From the NCBI RefSeq assembly GCF_000002985.6, contig NC_003284.9, positions 620,001 through 684,000 of the forward strand: a stretch of 64,000 nt of DNA. The letters run 5' to 3'. The notes below the pieces were generated by a model. That model had not been told where the DNA came from. It did no database searches and worked only from the letters and a program-made list of their open reading frames with translations. The stretch is from Caenorhabditis elegans (lineage: Eukaryota > Nematoda > Chromadorea > Rhabditida > Rhabditidae). Numbering within the stretch: the stretch's first letter is position 1; every line of letters starts with the position of its first letter. The position numbers were made by a program, and so were the translations under genes. Of this stretch, positions 1-12,527 are shown one piece after another.

Positions 1-324
1 TGTTTTTGTTCTTGTTAGGTACTTTTTGAGTTACATTTGCTAACATAGTATTATAGGTTGCAGAACCATAATTCAGCGAAAATTTATTTAAAAGTAGTTG
101 AAAATTCACACGCAGATGAAATTCACTTCAAGCAATAGATAAAAGTAGCTAAAACCATTTTTCAAGATAAATATGCATTAATAAAACCAAATTGATGAGT
201 GAAAGCCTCAGCCGAAGCTTAAACCCGTGGAGGAAAAAACAATCAAAATATCTTTTATACACGGTATCGTAAACTTTTGAAATATAATGGGAGCTCACTA
301 CTTGAAAGAAAAAAGTTCACTAAC

Positions 325-2590
325 CTCTCTGACGTCAGCCCGTAATCTGGACTTGGGCACGTTCTATCCAACAAATCTACGGCAACTGGAGCAACATTTG
401 GGCTCAAAGAAGATTTGAGGTTGAGCAGAGATAACCCCTCTTCTATTAATGCTGATGAGGTTCCGGAAATTTTCTGGAAAATGGAGAGTATTCGGATTTA
501 TGCAATTACTAGAATTTCTAATTCTGTCATAAACTAAAGCGTGAAGATTTACCAATTTCAAATTAATTTTTGAGAGTTGCATCCAATATAATTTTTGTTG
601 ACGTTATTAGTCTTTTTTTTTTACAAAACTGCATAAACAGTTTTTTTTAAATCTCGTACTGCGAATTAATCAATTGATATCCTAATCTATCCAGATCCCA
701 AACTACTTGTTTGTTTTAAGAAACATTGAGTATATTTAATAAGATGAGCGTTTTGTGATCATAGTCTACATTTTTTGTCTATTTTAATCCTCTATATTTT
801 TTTCGGCATCACAGAAAAATTGTCTAGACATACACTACATTCTATATTATGCTCTTGTAAAATGTGATCAAAGATTCTCAGTTCATATGAAAGGGAGGTA
901 TTGACTTTTGAAAAACTATTTTCCAGTTCATACTTTTTTGTATTCCCTTAGACTTTAAATCAAAGTATTTGACATTCAAAAATCCCAACTGAAGAGAAAC
1001 AATTTCAAAATTTTCAACTATCTTCAAAAATAGGCTAAAGCTTTTCGAAAAATGTACGGACTGGGTGCAAACCGATAAAATGTAAAATGCTGCCTAAACT
1101 CTCAAAAAACTCAAAACTTTCAAAGCATATACATATATATATATATTTCTCGTTTTTCACACCACCCTTCTCTTCTTACAGGAATCTCATTTTCCAATCC
1201 GCTGTCTGATCTCACAACTGATCGAACTTTGGGTTTCTCCGGATCCAGGTTGAGATTCACATCTTCAGTTTCACTCATTATCCAAGTCTTCTGGAAAGTA
1301 ACAGCTCAGGGATGAGTAGAAAAAGATGAAAAAGTTGGCAAGAATGTATGAGACAGAAACTTTTCTGTTTGAGAAATTGAGTGGTGCTCAGGGGATTTGC
1401 TCACCGCCTTTTTGATTGGAATGTCAATGTCGCGCGAGAGTTTCAAGTTTTTTTCGGGATACAGGTAATGTTTTTATAGGGGTATCAGTGTTTTTGGCCC
1501 ACAATATAAAAAACAAAAGTATTTCGCAATAGTTGGTTGGAGGCTTTTTCAATTAGAATTTGATGCATGTTTTCAAATATATACATGTAAGTTTTGAAGA
1601 TTTAGAGAAATTAAACATACTTAGCAGAGCAAAATAAAAAAGTTAACAAAATCGAAAAATAAATTAATTAAAGCACCAACAAAAAAAAACAAAAATCCGA
1701 ATACAAAAGATAAAAGAGTGGGGTGAATGTTGAGAGGTCTTCCCGTGAATAGAGGAGAAAAGTGTGCGTGCTCAGAGAGCCGGGAACGACTGCGCCTCTC
1801 TGATCACTGCACTCTCGCCCCCCCCCTCCCGACTACCTCCCGTCTTCTTGACGATCTCAACACAAAACCTGTGTAAAGCCAACGGGCGTATCTCCTCTCT
1901 TTCTCTCTTCCTTGTCCCTCGGCAAAAGAGCACTAGCTGCGATTCGATGATTTTTCTCAAACCCCCCCCCCCCCCCCCCCCCACAAATCGGGCCGGCGTC
2001 CTCGTGTTTCAGTTTGTGAAAAATGGTGCTGCCATCGGGTTACTGATTTTTTCAAGTTAAAGTATTGCAGTTTGTTTTACAATTATATGAATCTAATCAG
2101 GCTTGATCAGGCCGCTGAAATTTGAAACGGTAATTTCAGACAAATAATAGCCGTATGGGGGATGTGAAAATCTTCTAGAACAACTGCAGAATCTCAGTTG
2201 CGGCTACATGCTTGGGAGATAGCTTAACCTGAAATCTAAAAGGGCTTCTAAAATGTTCTAGCTGATGAAAAAAATCATTTACTGTACTTCAATTCTGTAG
2301 ACTGAATTCGTTTTACTTTTTTCCCAGTTTTTAGATTAAGATAACTCCTAAGATTTATTGTCAATAACGTTTCTTGAAACAAACAAAACTAATTTTCTCT
2401 TGAAAAAAGGGAAAAAGGGTGACATTTAACGCCAGGTAGCTCTGAAAATTTGAATTATCAAAAAAGTAAACCTGAATCAGAATTAATCGAAAGATAATCA
2501 AAGCAACAGTGGCTCGTACAAAAAATGGCAATATAAAAGCAGTGAGGAAAAGACCGTCATTTCCGGAATCAAAGATAACTCTCAAAATTT
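325..2590 (-). CDS. Membrane protein gene, 3' part off the left edge (partial)
   Basis: I do not recognise this gene. Three exons join in phase: 2590-2472, 1290-1180 and 473-325, and the last ends in split phase, so the gene continues past the left edge. The first exon encodes a hydrophobic stretch (FILPFFVRATVALIIFRLIL), probably a membrane segment. The next two encode a Ser/Leu/Pro-rich, acidic, soluble region (MSETEDVNLNLDPEKPKV... then ...SPDYGLTSER). Exon 1290-1180 contains an in-frame ATG at 1278 just after its acceptor, so a shorter product could start there. Exon 2590-2472 needs one base carried from an upstream exon that I could not find between 2.6 and 8 kb. The splice sites (TTTTTTCCAG, GTAAGA, GTTAGT) and open phase are good evidence of coding; the function is unknown. 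Confidence 0.6.
1740..2060. promoter_or_regulatory. GC- and CT-rich island, candidate internal promoter
   Basis: In a strongly AT-rich setting this block is GC-rich and pyrimidine-biased. It lies in the intron between the membrane exon (2590-2472) and the exon holding the ATG at 1278. That is where a promoter for a short, membrane-less form would sit. It includes a run of 21 C at 1962-1982. Open frames on both strands here are low-complexity and have no splice context. Promoter function is inferred. Confidence 0.35.
1962..1982 (+). repeat. Poly-C tract (21 nt)
   Basis: An uninterrupted run of C, equal to a poly-G run on the minus strand. Such tracts can form G-quadruplexes. In C. elegans, runs of about this length are known to be deleted when the FANCJ-like helicase DOG-1 is missing. 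Confidence 0.9.
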
Positions 2591-4819
2591 CTGGAAAAAA
2601 ATCTGTGTTGACTGAAATACTTATGATAAAGTTGATCAACAATTTTAGATTTTTCTTAATCATTCAAACTTCTTGGAAAATTGCCAAAGTGCTTTCGAAA
2701 CCAGGAAAAAAAACACAAAATCAACATTATACTTGAAAAAACCACTATAGCTTAATTTTTGATTTTAATCTGGCGCGCAACTAAATTTTTGCCAGATCCC
2801 TCGAAAGATCAATAATTTGAAAGCATCAACACTTTCTCCCGTCAGATTTATTCTGGACTCGCCTTCATTTTTCACTTCAAATGGTTTCTTACGTAGTCAC
2901 TTAAAAGCTCCCTATAATCTTGACTTGATTTTTGTTCCCAGTTTGATGAAATAAAAACATTTTATTAATTACTAATACGAAGAACATGATATAACTTTTT
3001 GGACATTTTGTTAGTTTTTGAATACAAGACTATTATTATTTAATTTTCAGGTTTTTCCAAGTATATCAGCTAGCTAAAGACTATGTTCAAATAGAAAATA
3101 GTCAGAACTACAGTTTAGATCACAACATTCTCAATATTAGAAATTATGTGCAATCAACGGCAATTTTGCTGAAAAATGACAATCATCGTTTACTTTTGTA
3201 AGTGAAAACTTGTGATTTTCCACATAAAACTAGTCTAAAAATCAGTATTGCACTACTCATTTGCTTACGAAATTCTCTGAACATACTAAAAAAATATACG
3301 TTTTCAAAATTTTATTATAAAGTTTTTCATTTTAGCTTCATAAGGCTCCAACTTCAAAAGAGAGTGTGGTGTAAACTTGAGTGAGTTCGAAAAAGGTTTT
3401 CAATCATCATATTAACGTCACAAAGTGTGTTTTATGTAAACGTTAGGAAACGCGCTTAGCACCGGAAGTGCGATATTTCCTTAATGTTTTCAGTTTCTGA
3501 TAGTTGCACAAATATTTTTGTTCCTATCTACTACAAAAACATCCATGTTTTAAATTCCTCATTAAACAGATCAGAATGAATATTTTGAGTTTCAAGAATC
3601 AAAGTAACACTGAAAAAAAATCATTCATTCAGCATTTTAATAATGTTATTTTGTTTTTCAAAGTATAAATTATTGTACATCAATTCAAAATTTGTTTTTT
3701 TTAATTTGATATACGATTTTTGAGCTAGAAAGTTGGATTTGAGCTATTAGTTGAAAGCAACAAAAAAAACAAGTTTTCAAATGATTGACAGTAGATTTAA
3801 ACGCGTATTTTGTAGCTTGTACTGGTTAAGTCCTACTTTCAACAAATCTTTCATTTGAATATTCCCAGTTACTTTCCGGCAATTTTGTTTTTGTTTTAAA
3901 AAATTTCAAATTTATTTTAAAGTGCAACATTTAGAAAAAAAAACATATACGTAATAACATATCCGAAATGTTAAGGCATTTCCAACGGCTTAAAATTTTT
4001 ATATTCTAATTTCCTCCCACATTGAATTTGTGTTTTGTTCATGTTTGAAAAAAAATTGCATCTTAAACAAGGGTGCGTTAATGTAGCAGGTGTGCGTAAC
4101 TTTTACAAATAATAGGGGTGAAGCCAAACGTGGCTGAAGAATGCTGATTTAATTACAGTCGCATGATCAAGTTTTAGACAGTTTTTTACATATAATTGTA
4201 ATATTGAAACAAAATGAAGTAAAAACTACATTTTCAGGTCTTTCATATGAAGAGGAAAAGGAACTTTAAATTTAAAATTTGTGTTTTATGTTACGTGATC
4301 AAAAAAATAAAAATAGAAAAAAACGGAATTTTTCTTACTTTTCACTAGTTTTATCATGATTTTATCATGACGGTCATTTCAGCATCATCGGAATGTCTTA
4401 TGTTAATTTCCCCACTGGCTGTACTTCTTTTAATGTTGATTACCGCAATCTAAAAATTTGCGTTTACAGACCCAAAAAAATCCAAAGGTATTGAGTTTGG
4501 TAATGAACCGTTCTGAAAATTTCTCAAAAAAAAGCAATGGTGGTTCAAAGTTTTGGAAAATTTTTTTTTTTGTTTTTTGGTTTTGGTCGTTTATTCCGCA
4601 CTTCTTTGTTGATTGAGGTGCATTTTTAACCAATGGGTGAAAAATTCAATTGTAACATAAAAAATTCGCTTCTGACACTTCCAAGTGGTCAAAATTTGAG
4701 ATTTCAGCTAAATATGCTCGGATAGCTTCCTGCCTAAGTTTGGGCTAAAAATATTAGCATGGATCAGAACTTGACTAAACGTGGGCAAAAGCTGGACAAA
4801 ACTTTGGTAAAACTTAAAT

Positions 4820-4985
4820 TCAAGCTGCACCAAAGTTAAATAATTCAAGTTTCACCCAACTCTTGCCAAACGTCTACCCATGTTTAAAACGAAACAAGAA
4901 CAGTTTGGGTCAAAATTTGGCAAGAGTTTGTTGAAACTTGGGTAAAACTTTGGTGCAGCCTGAATCCAAGTTTTGCCAAACTCTT
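4820..4985. repeat. Imperfect inverted repeat inside a TTGGGCAA-rich region
   Basis: The left arm (CAAGCTGCACCAAAGTT, then TTTCACCCAACTCTTGCCA) reappears as its reverse complement on the right (TGGCAAGAGTTTGTTGAAA, then AACTTTGGTGCAGCCTG). The surrounding 4715-5040 repeats variants of GGGCAAAA and TTGGCAA. It could fold into a hairpin of about 70 bp. It is probably a non-autonomous transposon relic. Confidence 0.7.
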
Positions 4986-5396
4986 GCCCAACTTTTGTAG
5001 TTAATACATTTTTTGGGCAAACTTGGGCAAGAAATTAGAGCCAAATGCTCAGTTTGCCTTTTTGAAACATTAAACCGCCATATCTTATTTGAGGAAATTT
5101 TCAGAGCGTTTCATTACTAAATATGGTAGTCTTTGTTCCTTGTGGATATGAAAAAAGAAAAGTCTCAAATCACGGTACTTTTGCATTTAATACCTTTAGA
5201 AAAAACTGCTGCAGTTTTTTCGTTATAAGACCTGTTTTTCTGTGATTTCCCTCTTCGCTTGTGCAAAAATAGACTCCAAATCCTCATCTTCTCAAAATGT
5301 TTGTCACGTTGTCTACTACGTACTTGCTTAACATTTCGTTGTATCCTATAATAATAATAATAGGAAAAGGACAATTTCAAATAACATAAACAATTT

Positions 5397-5414
5397 GTGT
5401 GTGTGTGTGTGTGT
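5397..5414 (+). repeat. (GT)n microsatellite
   Basis: About nine GT dinucleotide units in an intergenic setting. No role is apparent. Confidence 0.85.
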
Positions 5415-8400
5415 CAATGGCTTAATCTTGTTAACCAATATGTGTTCATGAACTTCACATTTGAACTTTCCATTAGATTAATCTAATCCAATGAGGCTTC
5501 TTGAATGAGTTTCAAAGTAACTATGAGAACAAGCAGTTAATCAAGTCAGTCAGCTTTAAAACGGATTTATTAAACATTTTTTCTCTCCACATTTTTCTTT
5601 TTAAGTGAGGGTGGGTGGGGAGGGTGGATTAAGGATGTGAAAGTGCCCGTTCCGGAAATGTTGTTGATAGATCATGCTCTTTCAATCAAACAGCTCTTCA
5701 GTCATTTCTGAAAACTAGTAATTTTCAGTTAAAAAAATCTTCATAAACATAAATTACACCTCCATTTCCGATGGTTTTTTTAAATTTTGGCAAGGTAACC
5801 AAAGTACTCTAAAGTACTTAACAAGAAAAATCTGGGTACTTAAAGATTATAGAGTATTTCCTGTTCGTTTTAACAGAATATTGAAAATTTTTAAGATCAG
5901 TACTTATTTAGAACACTTAAAAGAACAAATTGGCGTATCATATCATGAAGAAAAATTTCTTTTTTTTTTTCGGAAAAATTGTAAAATCTTTTTGTTTTCA
6001 ATTATAAACACAAAACATGAATTTTAAAAAAATATAGTAGGAATTGACTTAGCAATTTTTCTATTGCAATGTAATTTTTTTCTCACATTTTCAAGCTTAG
6101 AAATTACGATTTTTACTATTAAAAATTATTATTACTATCACCTTTCAGATAAAAGGTATTTTTTAATAGAAATAAATTAAACTAAAATTGTAGGGTTACT
6201 ACTTGAAACTTTAAAAAAAATTTTAGTGTTTTGTAAAAAAAACTCAATTGTACGAAAATAACAACATTGAATTGTCGTTTGAAAAAGCCCTAAAATGTTT
6301 TTTTGGAATATTGTCCAATGTATTTTACCCTTTATTTTCTCCCAGAAAACCTTGTAGAACAAATTTACAATGCATTCTTTTCAATACATTTTTTTATTCA
6401 AATTTTTATAGTTGATGGACTAATAAAACTACACAATACACAGAGATTAATCCAATATCTAAATATTCTGAATTGAAATCTTTGAATTCGAAAATCCAAA
6501 GTTTAACAAATTCATTGAAGGGATTAAGTAGTACTTACCTACCTATCAAATTACATAAATCCTCCCTTCCCCACCAAGTTTATCAATTTTGTTCAAATCT
6601 TTTCATATCGAGAATAACATATTTCGAATCTGTTAACAAAAAATTGTCCTTGTGTGATTTCTGACTCTACTAATTATGGCTTGGTCAGTTTTAGCGACTT
6701 ACTCAGAATTCAATAGGCCATTTTGATGACGATTTCTGATAATTTGTGAAAACATAATTTCTGTGATTGTTCTATGTACTTCGTGTATGTTTTCCAAAAT
6801 GTTACAGATTTGTCTTGATAATTGGTGCCCTGAAAATTAGGCCTTTCCAAAATTGCTGTAAATTTGAAAAGTTCAGGTTATAAGGTTTGGTGGGCACTTT
6901 TACCTTCAAATTTAATTTTTAAAAATCGTCTCAATGTCCTGTAATTTTTTGAGCTCTTTGCAAAAAACACCTCTTTTTATTCGGAGGTAGTAGACAAAAT
7001 TGGAAAAAAATGCCAAAAGGACAATTGGTCAATTTGTAGGATCGCCGAAAATAATTGCCACCCACCCCTTTATTAGGGCGTTTAATGTTTGTTCCCGCGA
7101 ACTTGACATCATACATGAAAAGTACTTTTTGATTGGAAATTGATGGAAAGAATCTAAAATTTTTTACTTCAAATTTTGATCTTAAAAAAATTATGTTTAT
7201 TGAAAAAAACGTATAAATATTCAGGTGTGTCTTCATAAATTTGCAAAAAAAGGTTTCTCTTTAAAGTAAGTAAAATTGCTATTTTCCACCCTAAGACTGC
7301 TTTATTGCAATTTTTTTATATTTTTTTAGGCTTGTAGAGCAAGTCCGAAAACGGTTCCTGAAAAAATTTCGAATTTTTTTAAAGACACCAGAGGTATATA
7401 ACATTTTAAGCAGTGACAGCTAATGCGTTGTCAAAAAAGTCCAATTTATGAATTTAAAAAATTTATATTTCTAAGAAGCTCCCAGAATGTTTGCCTCTTA
7501 TTGAATATCTGGAAATTTTTCAAAAATCAGCCTTGAGAAAAAGTGCACTGGATTTCATTTCGAAAATTGAACTAATGTGTTAACCATTTTATTTTAGAGT
7601 CATTTTAGAGTCAGTGAGTAAATCAACTTTGAAACCACTTTCTGTTATTCTGTCACAAAACGAATATAAAACTACCAGCCGTGGACCGCACCTTCGGCGC
7701 GGCCCCCGACTTCTGGGGCTGAAAATTAATTTTTTATGAAACTACCGTAACCCTACAGTATTCCTACCGTACCACTATTGTACCACTACAGTACCCCGAC
7801 TATATCCCTACACTAACCCTAAATCACTATCCCTCCAGAAGCCAAAACTTCACAGACTACAAAGACTACATAGACTACAAACTATGGACACACAGAATAA
7901 GCGCTTTATATATAGTAAATGATTCTGTGAATTTCATATGCTTTCCATTTTCTTTGTTCAATACCATGATAAAACCACCAACTTTCCAAATTTATGTATC
8001 AAAACATGAATAACGTAAGTTTCTCTCGTCATTTCTCCGATTCAAAAATATTTTCATTCATAATCCTACCATCAACGACTTATCAATGAGTCTACCATCT
8101 CTGTTCAGAGCTCTACAAAAGCTAAGAGCGTTTTCCTCCCGCGTGTTTCTTCCTTCTAATCTACCCTCCTTGATCTGAAACAGAGAGAAGGGCGGAGAAG
8201 CGAAGGCTTCCTCCTGTCCAAAGTATAACTCCGCCCACTTTCAGCCATTTTTTGGCGCTTTCTTATTTTTCCTTTTTCTTGTTTTCGTGGATGATTTATT
8301 TAATTTTTTGTTCAGAGCTCCGCCTTTCAACCTTTTTTTGCTTACATTTTTAACGTTGAACATGGGAACAATTTTTTCAAAAGCAAAAGATGAGGCAAAA

Positions 8401-9235
8401 TTTTTTCAATGCACATTATTCTTTCACTAAAAGAAGTCTTCGAGTAGATTCCAGTTTCACTGATCAAAATCCTCTCACATACTATTACTTTCATGATCGT
8501 GTGCCCCTAGTTTAAAAACAATTTCCCCCAGCTTGCTCTCTCTTTTTTTTTTCAAAAAGAACAATGTCTTATGCTCGATCGTATTTCCGTATTTCTATAG
8601 AACCCCTCGCTCTTATTCTCGAGGTGTCTCAAAAAGTTTCAAGAGTTTCAAAAATAGTTTTGACCTTTGAAAAGGGGGAAAATGATTATTTCTCACCTTT
8701 TTTTTGTTTTCTAAGTTGTTTTGTGCTTTATTCCGGAAGTGACGACATAGGACCTCGCAACCTTCTTCTTTAAAAGGCTACCCTTTTCTCATCACATTTC
8801 CGGCCCACGAATTTCGTATTATGTCGTTCAATTTCAATTTCCAGCTCAAAGGACCAAGACAAATCCCTTGTAGTATTCTGATTGAATCGAAACGAAACAG
8901 AGCAAAAAACAAAATTGTGTTTCTACGATTTCTCACGAGCTCCAGCTCTCGGCCCCGAGAATACCGATAACCCACGATTATTGTCGTTGACGTTTTTATT
9001 TTTGGGGGTTGGCTCAGTCTCTCCTTCTCTCTCTCTCTGACTTTTCTCTGACTTTCTCTTATTCACGATCTCAAACTGAAATCATTTTGTGACGTAGCAC
9101 TTTCACAATTTCCACGGACACACACTCCAAAATTAGAGATTTTAGAAATACAACTCCTAGACTGAACTTTTCTTTTCTCTCTAAAACATGTCTTATTACA
9201 TTTCTAACTATTTTATTTTCAGATTCTATTCAAAA

Positions 9236-12200
9236 ATGAATTTGCGATGTATAGTGTCTTTAATACTGTTAGCTACCTTTCCAACCTTATCGTCAACTAT
9301 GACGCTAGTGAGTTTTTTATACAAATTCCAACATAGATATTCAATTTTAATTCTTTGTTTCAGAAACGACACTACCGTAGACCCGTGTGCGAGCCCACTC
9401 AGTCCTGCTCCTACAGCTACCAACAGTTCACATTCGAGCTCTGTGATTGTCCGGAGAGCAAGTCGTGCCCAATGGACAACGGTGTTCAGCTTAAGGGAAT
9501 TACATATCAGGTTGGTGGAGAAGTGCAGAATCCTGATCACAACGCACTTGCGTCACTTATGACAAGGGATTGAGCTAAATTTGGTTTTTCGTCCAGCCGA
9601 GAGAGCCTCCTGATAAGCTTAGAGGAAAGCTTGGAAACATTCTTGTTTTGGTATAAAAATAAAATGACGAGACATAAAGAAATAAGGAAACTCATTTGTG
9701 GGAGTGGATCTTTCTACCTTCAACTGTCGCAAACAAAGTACTTTAGTTACATCTCACCTGTGTTTTGATACTCCCGTGTCTAGTCATACTCAATATAAAA
9801 CTAAAAATATAAAATGGATGTTTTTTACTGTCTAATCTTTCTTCGGCAAACGTCATGTACATCTGAGATAACTGAAAGAATGATTATGATTCAAATAGTG
9901 GCAAGGAAATAAAACCCACTTGAGCAAGTTGACGGGGATTTTGAAAACATAAAGTTTTAAGAAGCTTTTAGATAACAGATAATACTAAAACTACTAAATA
10001 TAGTTTACCAGAAATCAGGTCTTACGTGAACACATGATCTTACATTCAAACTTAACATATCAATTCAGTACCTTTTTTCAATGAAACAACGAACGACATA
10101 TCAAAGAAAATGTGCGTGAGACGAAGCGTTATATAATTACAACCCTATCGGGTTATTCCCATGTCTGCTTAACAATTTTCAGAAAAAAAATTGGCACTTG
10201 TGTGAATATATGAGTTACCCCAGATTACGTAGTATGTCTCAACTTAAATATGAACGAAACATTGAGCATTTACGTGGGAATGGAATTCAAGTCTACACAC
10301 TTTTTTTAGAACAAACTTTGGATGTCTTGAGTTTAGCATATAATTTATAGAACCTATAAAATGAAAAAAATCCTGCTGAAATTTTTTGTTCATTTTTGGG
10401 AACACTGAAAGTTACAATATCAATTATCGAGAGCTCATACTTTGAAAAATATCTCAAATTTCAGTGGCTAAAGTTGACCCTATTTTCCGGAAATTTTTAT
10501 TTTTATTTAAAAAAATATTGATTGTTCTGCAAGTTTTTAGTGATTTAAACAATTTTGACAGCAGGGAAACAATTTTGAATTTTTTTTTCCAAAATATTTC
10601 ACTACTCTTGAACACCATTAAAACTATCAAACACGAAATTTCAGGAGTGTATTTTGAATCTCAACTTTTAGTGGAAATCGGAACGTTTGAAAATAATGTT
10701 TCATTTGAATCTATTATATATAATTTGACAGTACGTAGTTGAAAATATTTGTCAATAAATGCTGGAGCTCCGGAGCTCATTTATGAGATTTTTTCATTTT
10801 TCAAAAACACTATGCCAGTGTAACTGACAATGCTAGTTTCGAAATAACAAACATTCAAATACATAGCCCAATAGATCTTAAACCTTGAACTAGTATTTAA
10901 CTGTTGAAATATTCTAGTTTCCTGTAAAAAAAAACTTCAAAAATCTTTCAGTTTTGTGCGGCTCGAGAGCTGCCAGAATGCGCTTCCGACGAGACGGCAG
11001 CCGAGATCAACATGCTGCAAACATCAATTTACTGTGTATGCCCACCCAATCAGATTTATGTCAAACAGAAGGACACGTCAAAAGCCAATGCTAAATACGT
11101 GTGCCAGGAAGTTAGTTTTTTTCGTTCTTTTATATTGCGTGTTGTGCCGTCGTGTCAGTCAAAACCAAACCACAAATTGTTTTGACATTTTCACATATAT
11201 AAATATTTTTTTAGAGTTTTATTGGGGTCTATATATCTATCTAGGGTATTTAGGACTCCAAATCTAAAAGATTTTTGATAGGTGCCACAAAGTTCGCGGA
11301 AAACACTGTTCACCGAGATTTACATCAAAAAGTCTTTCACCATGGGTATGAGTTTTTGAATGAGATTTTCGTAACCTTTTCTAACCTTTGAATTCACACC
11401 ACAACACACATAACAACATTTTTTGTGTGTTCTTTTTTTTGACTTCACCACCCTCCCCTTCTGCTCTCCCTTTAATTCCCGGTATTAAAGCTAAAAATTA
11501 CATGAATTATTCCGTTTACATGACGGGAGCAGTTTGGCATTTCTAACCGCAAGAATGGTATGATGTTGTTTGAGAAAAATAATGAGAAATAATGGATGAA
11601 ACATTTATTATTCCTTTCATGCTTTTCAGAAAGCAATGTGCGAGCCTGGACAGATGTGCGGAGTTGGCAACCCAATCGTTGGCATCAAGTAAGGGAATTT
11701 CAAATTTTAAAGCAATTTTCGGTACATAACATACATGGAGGCATGTATTTTATCAGGAAATTGGATATTCAAGTTTAAAATTTATAAATTTAGGTATTTT
11801 TATCAAAAACATCTTTAAAAAGGAGCTGTAAATGTTGAGAGGTTCTTTATGCATTTATGACCTGATCTCTGCAGGATACATGATAAATTTGAAGTTTTTG
11901 ACATTTGTAATAATTGGAAATAGTTCGGAAAAATTGGGAGACCCTGTTTTTCACGTTTGCTCCATACACTGTAGCTTACCAGAAAAATAGGGAATACACG
12001 TGGTGTCAGAGTGTCTTATTTCGGTTTGATCTACGTAGATCTACAAAATATGCGGGAGTTAAGCACAGAGTTCCCAACTGATCTCGCATGGTTGAGAACC
12101 TGTTGACGTCACATTTTTTGGGCAAAAACCTCCCACATTTTTTGTACATACATCAAACCGTAATGGAACAGCCTGGCACCACGTGGAGATAAGTAAGCAT

Positions 12201-12527
12201 CTAAGCAGGCACCAGCTTGCTTTTAAGGCGGCCTACGCCTACGGTCTTTTGAAATATCGGCTGCTTGATTGTACGCTGGGAGATCACTAAAAAGCAACAT
12301 CAAATATGCGGTAGGTAGGCATCAGGCTGATGCTGAACAATTTTCAACACTCGTTTGTTTTCTAACCCAAGAGATATTTATTGAAAACACTTTTTCCAAT
12401 TTCTAAAACAACCTTATCATTTTCCAGACACCTCTGCCACTGCGACGCCAACTCCCAATGCCAAATCACCTCACCGAACGTTTTCAGTCCAATGGTAATA
12501 CAAAACGCAACCTGCCAGCCAATCTAG
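9236..12527 (+). CDS. Secreted cysteine-rich protein
   Basis: Five exons in phase: 9236-9307, 9364-9510, 10952-11110, 11630-11688 and 12428-12527, giving about 178 residues. The first 20 residues form a signal peptide (MNLRCIVSLILLATFPTLSS). The rest is small Cys-rich blocks: CEPTQSCSY, LCDCPESKSCP, CAARELPEC, YCVCPP, MCEPGQMCGVG, LCHCDANSQCQ and a final Cys near the stop. Spacing suggests two or more disulphide-bonded modules. I do not recognise the family. A TTTTCAG at 9214-9222, 13 bp before the ATG, looks like a trans-splice acceptor and decides the start; an earlier in-frame ATG at 9188 lies upstream of it. AATAAA is at 12842. Intron 4 carries a small TIR element. It is presumably extracellular; the role is unknown. 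Confidence 0.85.
11997..12186. mobile_element. Small TIR element (MITE-like) in an intron
   Basis: The ends are imperfect inverted repeats. The left end reads CACGTGGTGTCAGAGTGTC followed by TCGGTTTGATCTACGTAGAT. The right end reads ATCAAACCGTAATGGAACAG followed by CCTGGCACCACGTGG. There is no coding capacity. It lies in intron 4 of the cysteine-rich gene. The sequence just after it (12195-12245, rich in AGGC and CCTACG) looks like a second, unrelated repeat. Confidence 0.75.

Larger units (their letters stand above)
2600..9180. other. Long stretch with no confident gene
   Basis: No exon chain could be built here. It holds an AT-rich background, a fold-back at 4820-4985, a (GT)n run at 5397-5414 and a GC-rich patch near 7675-7720. 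A 101-codon open minus frame at 7236-6931 is described as a finding. A possible isolated basic minus-strand exon lies at about 5352-5226 (starts after TTATTATAG; encodes KQVRSRQRDKHFEKMRIW). The part from 8100 to 9180 is richer in CT and probably contains promoter sequence for the secreted-protein gene at 9236. Confidence 0.5.

Noticed and set aside
1764..2060. Coding frames over the GC-rich island on both strands
   Set aside because: They depend on the poly-C run and low-complexity sequence and have no splice links.
9188..9235. Upstream in-frame ATG as the start of the cysteine-rich protein
   Set aside because: A good splice-leader acceptor lies between it and the ATG at 9236, and only the later start gives a clean signal peptide.
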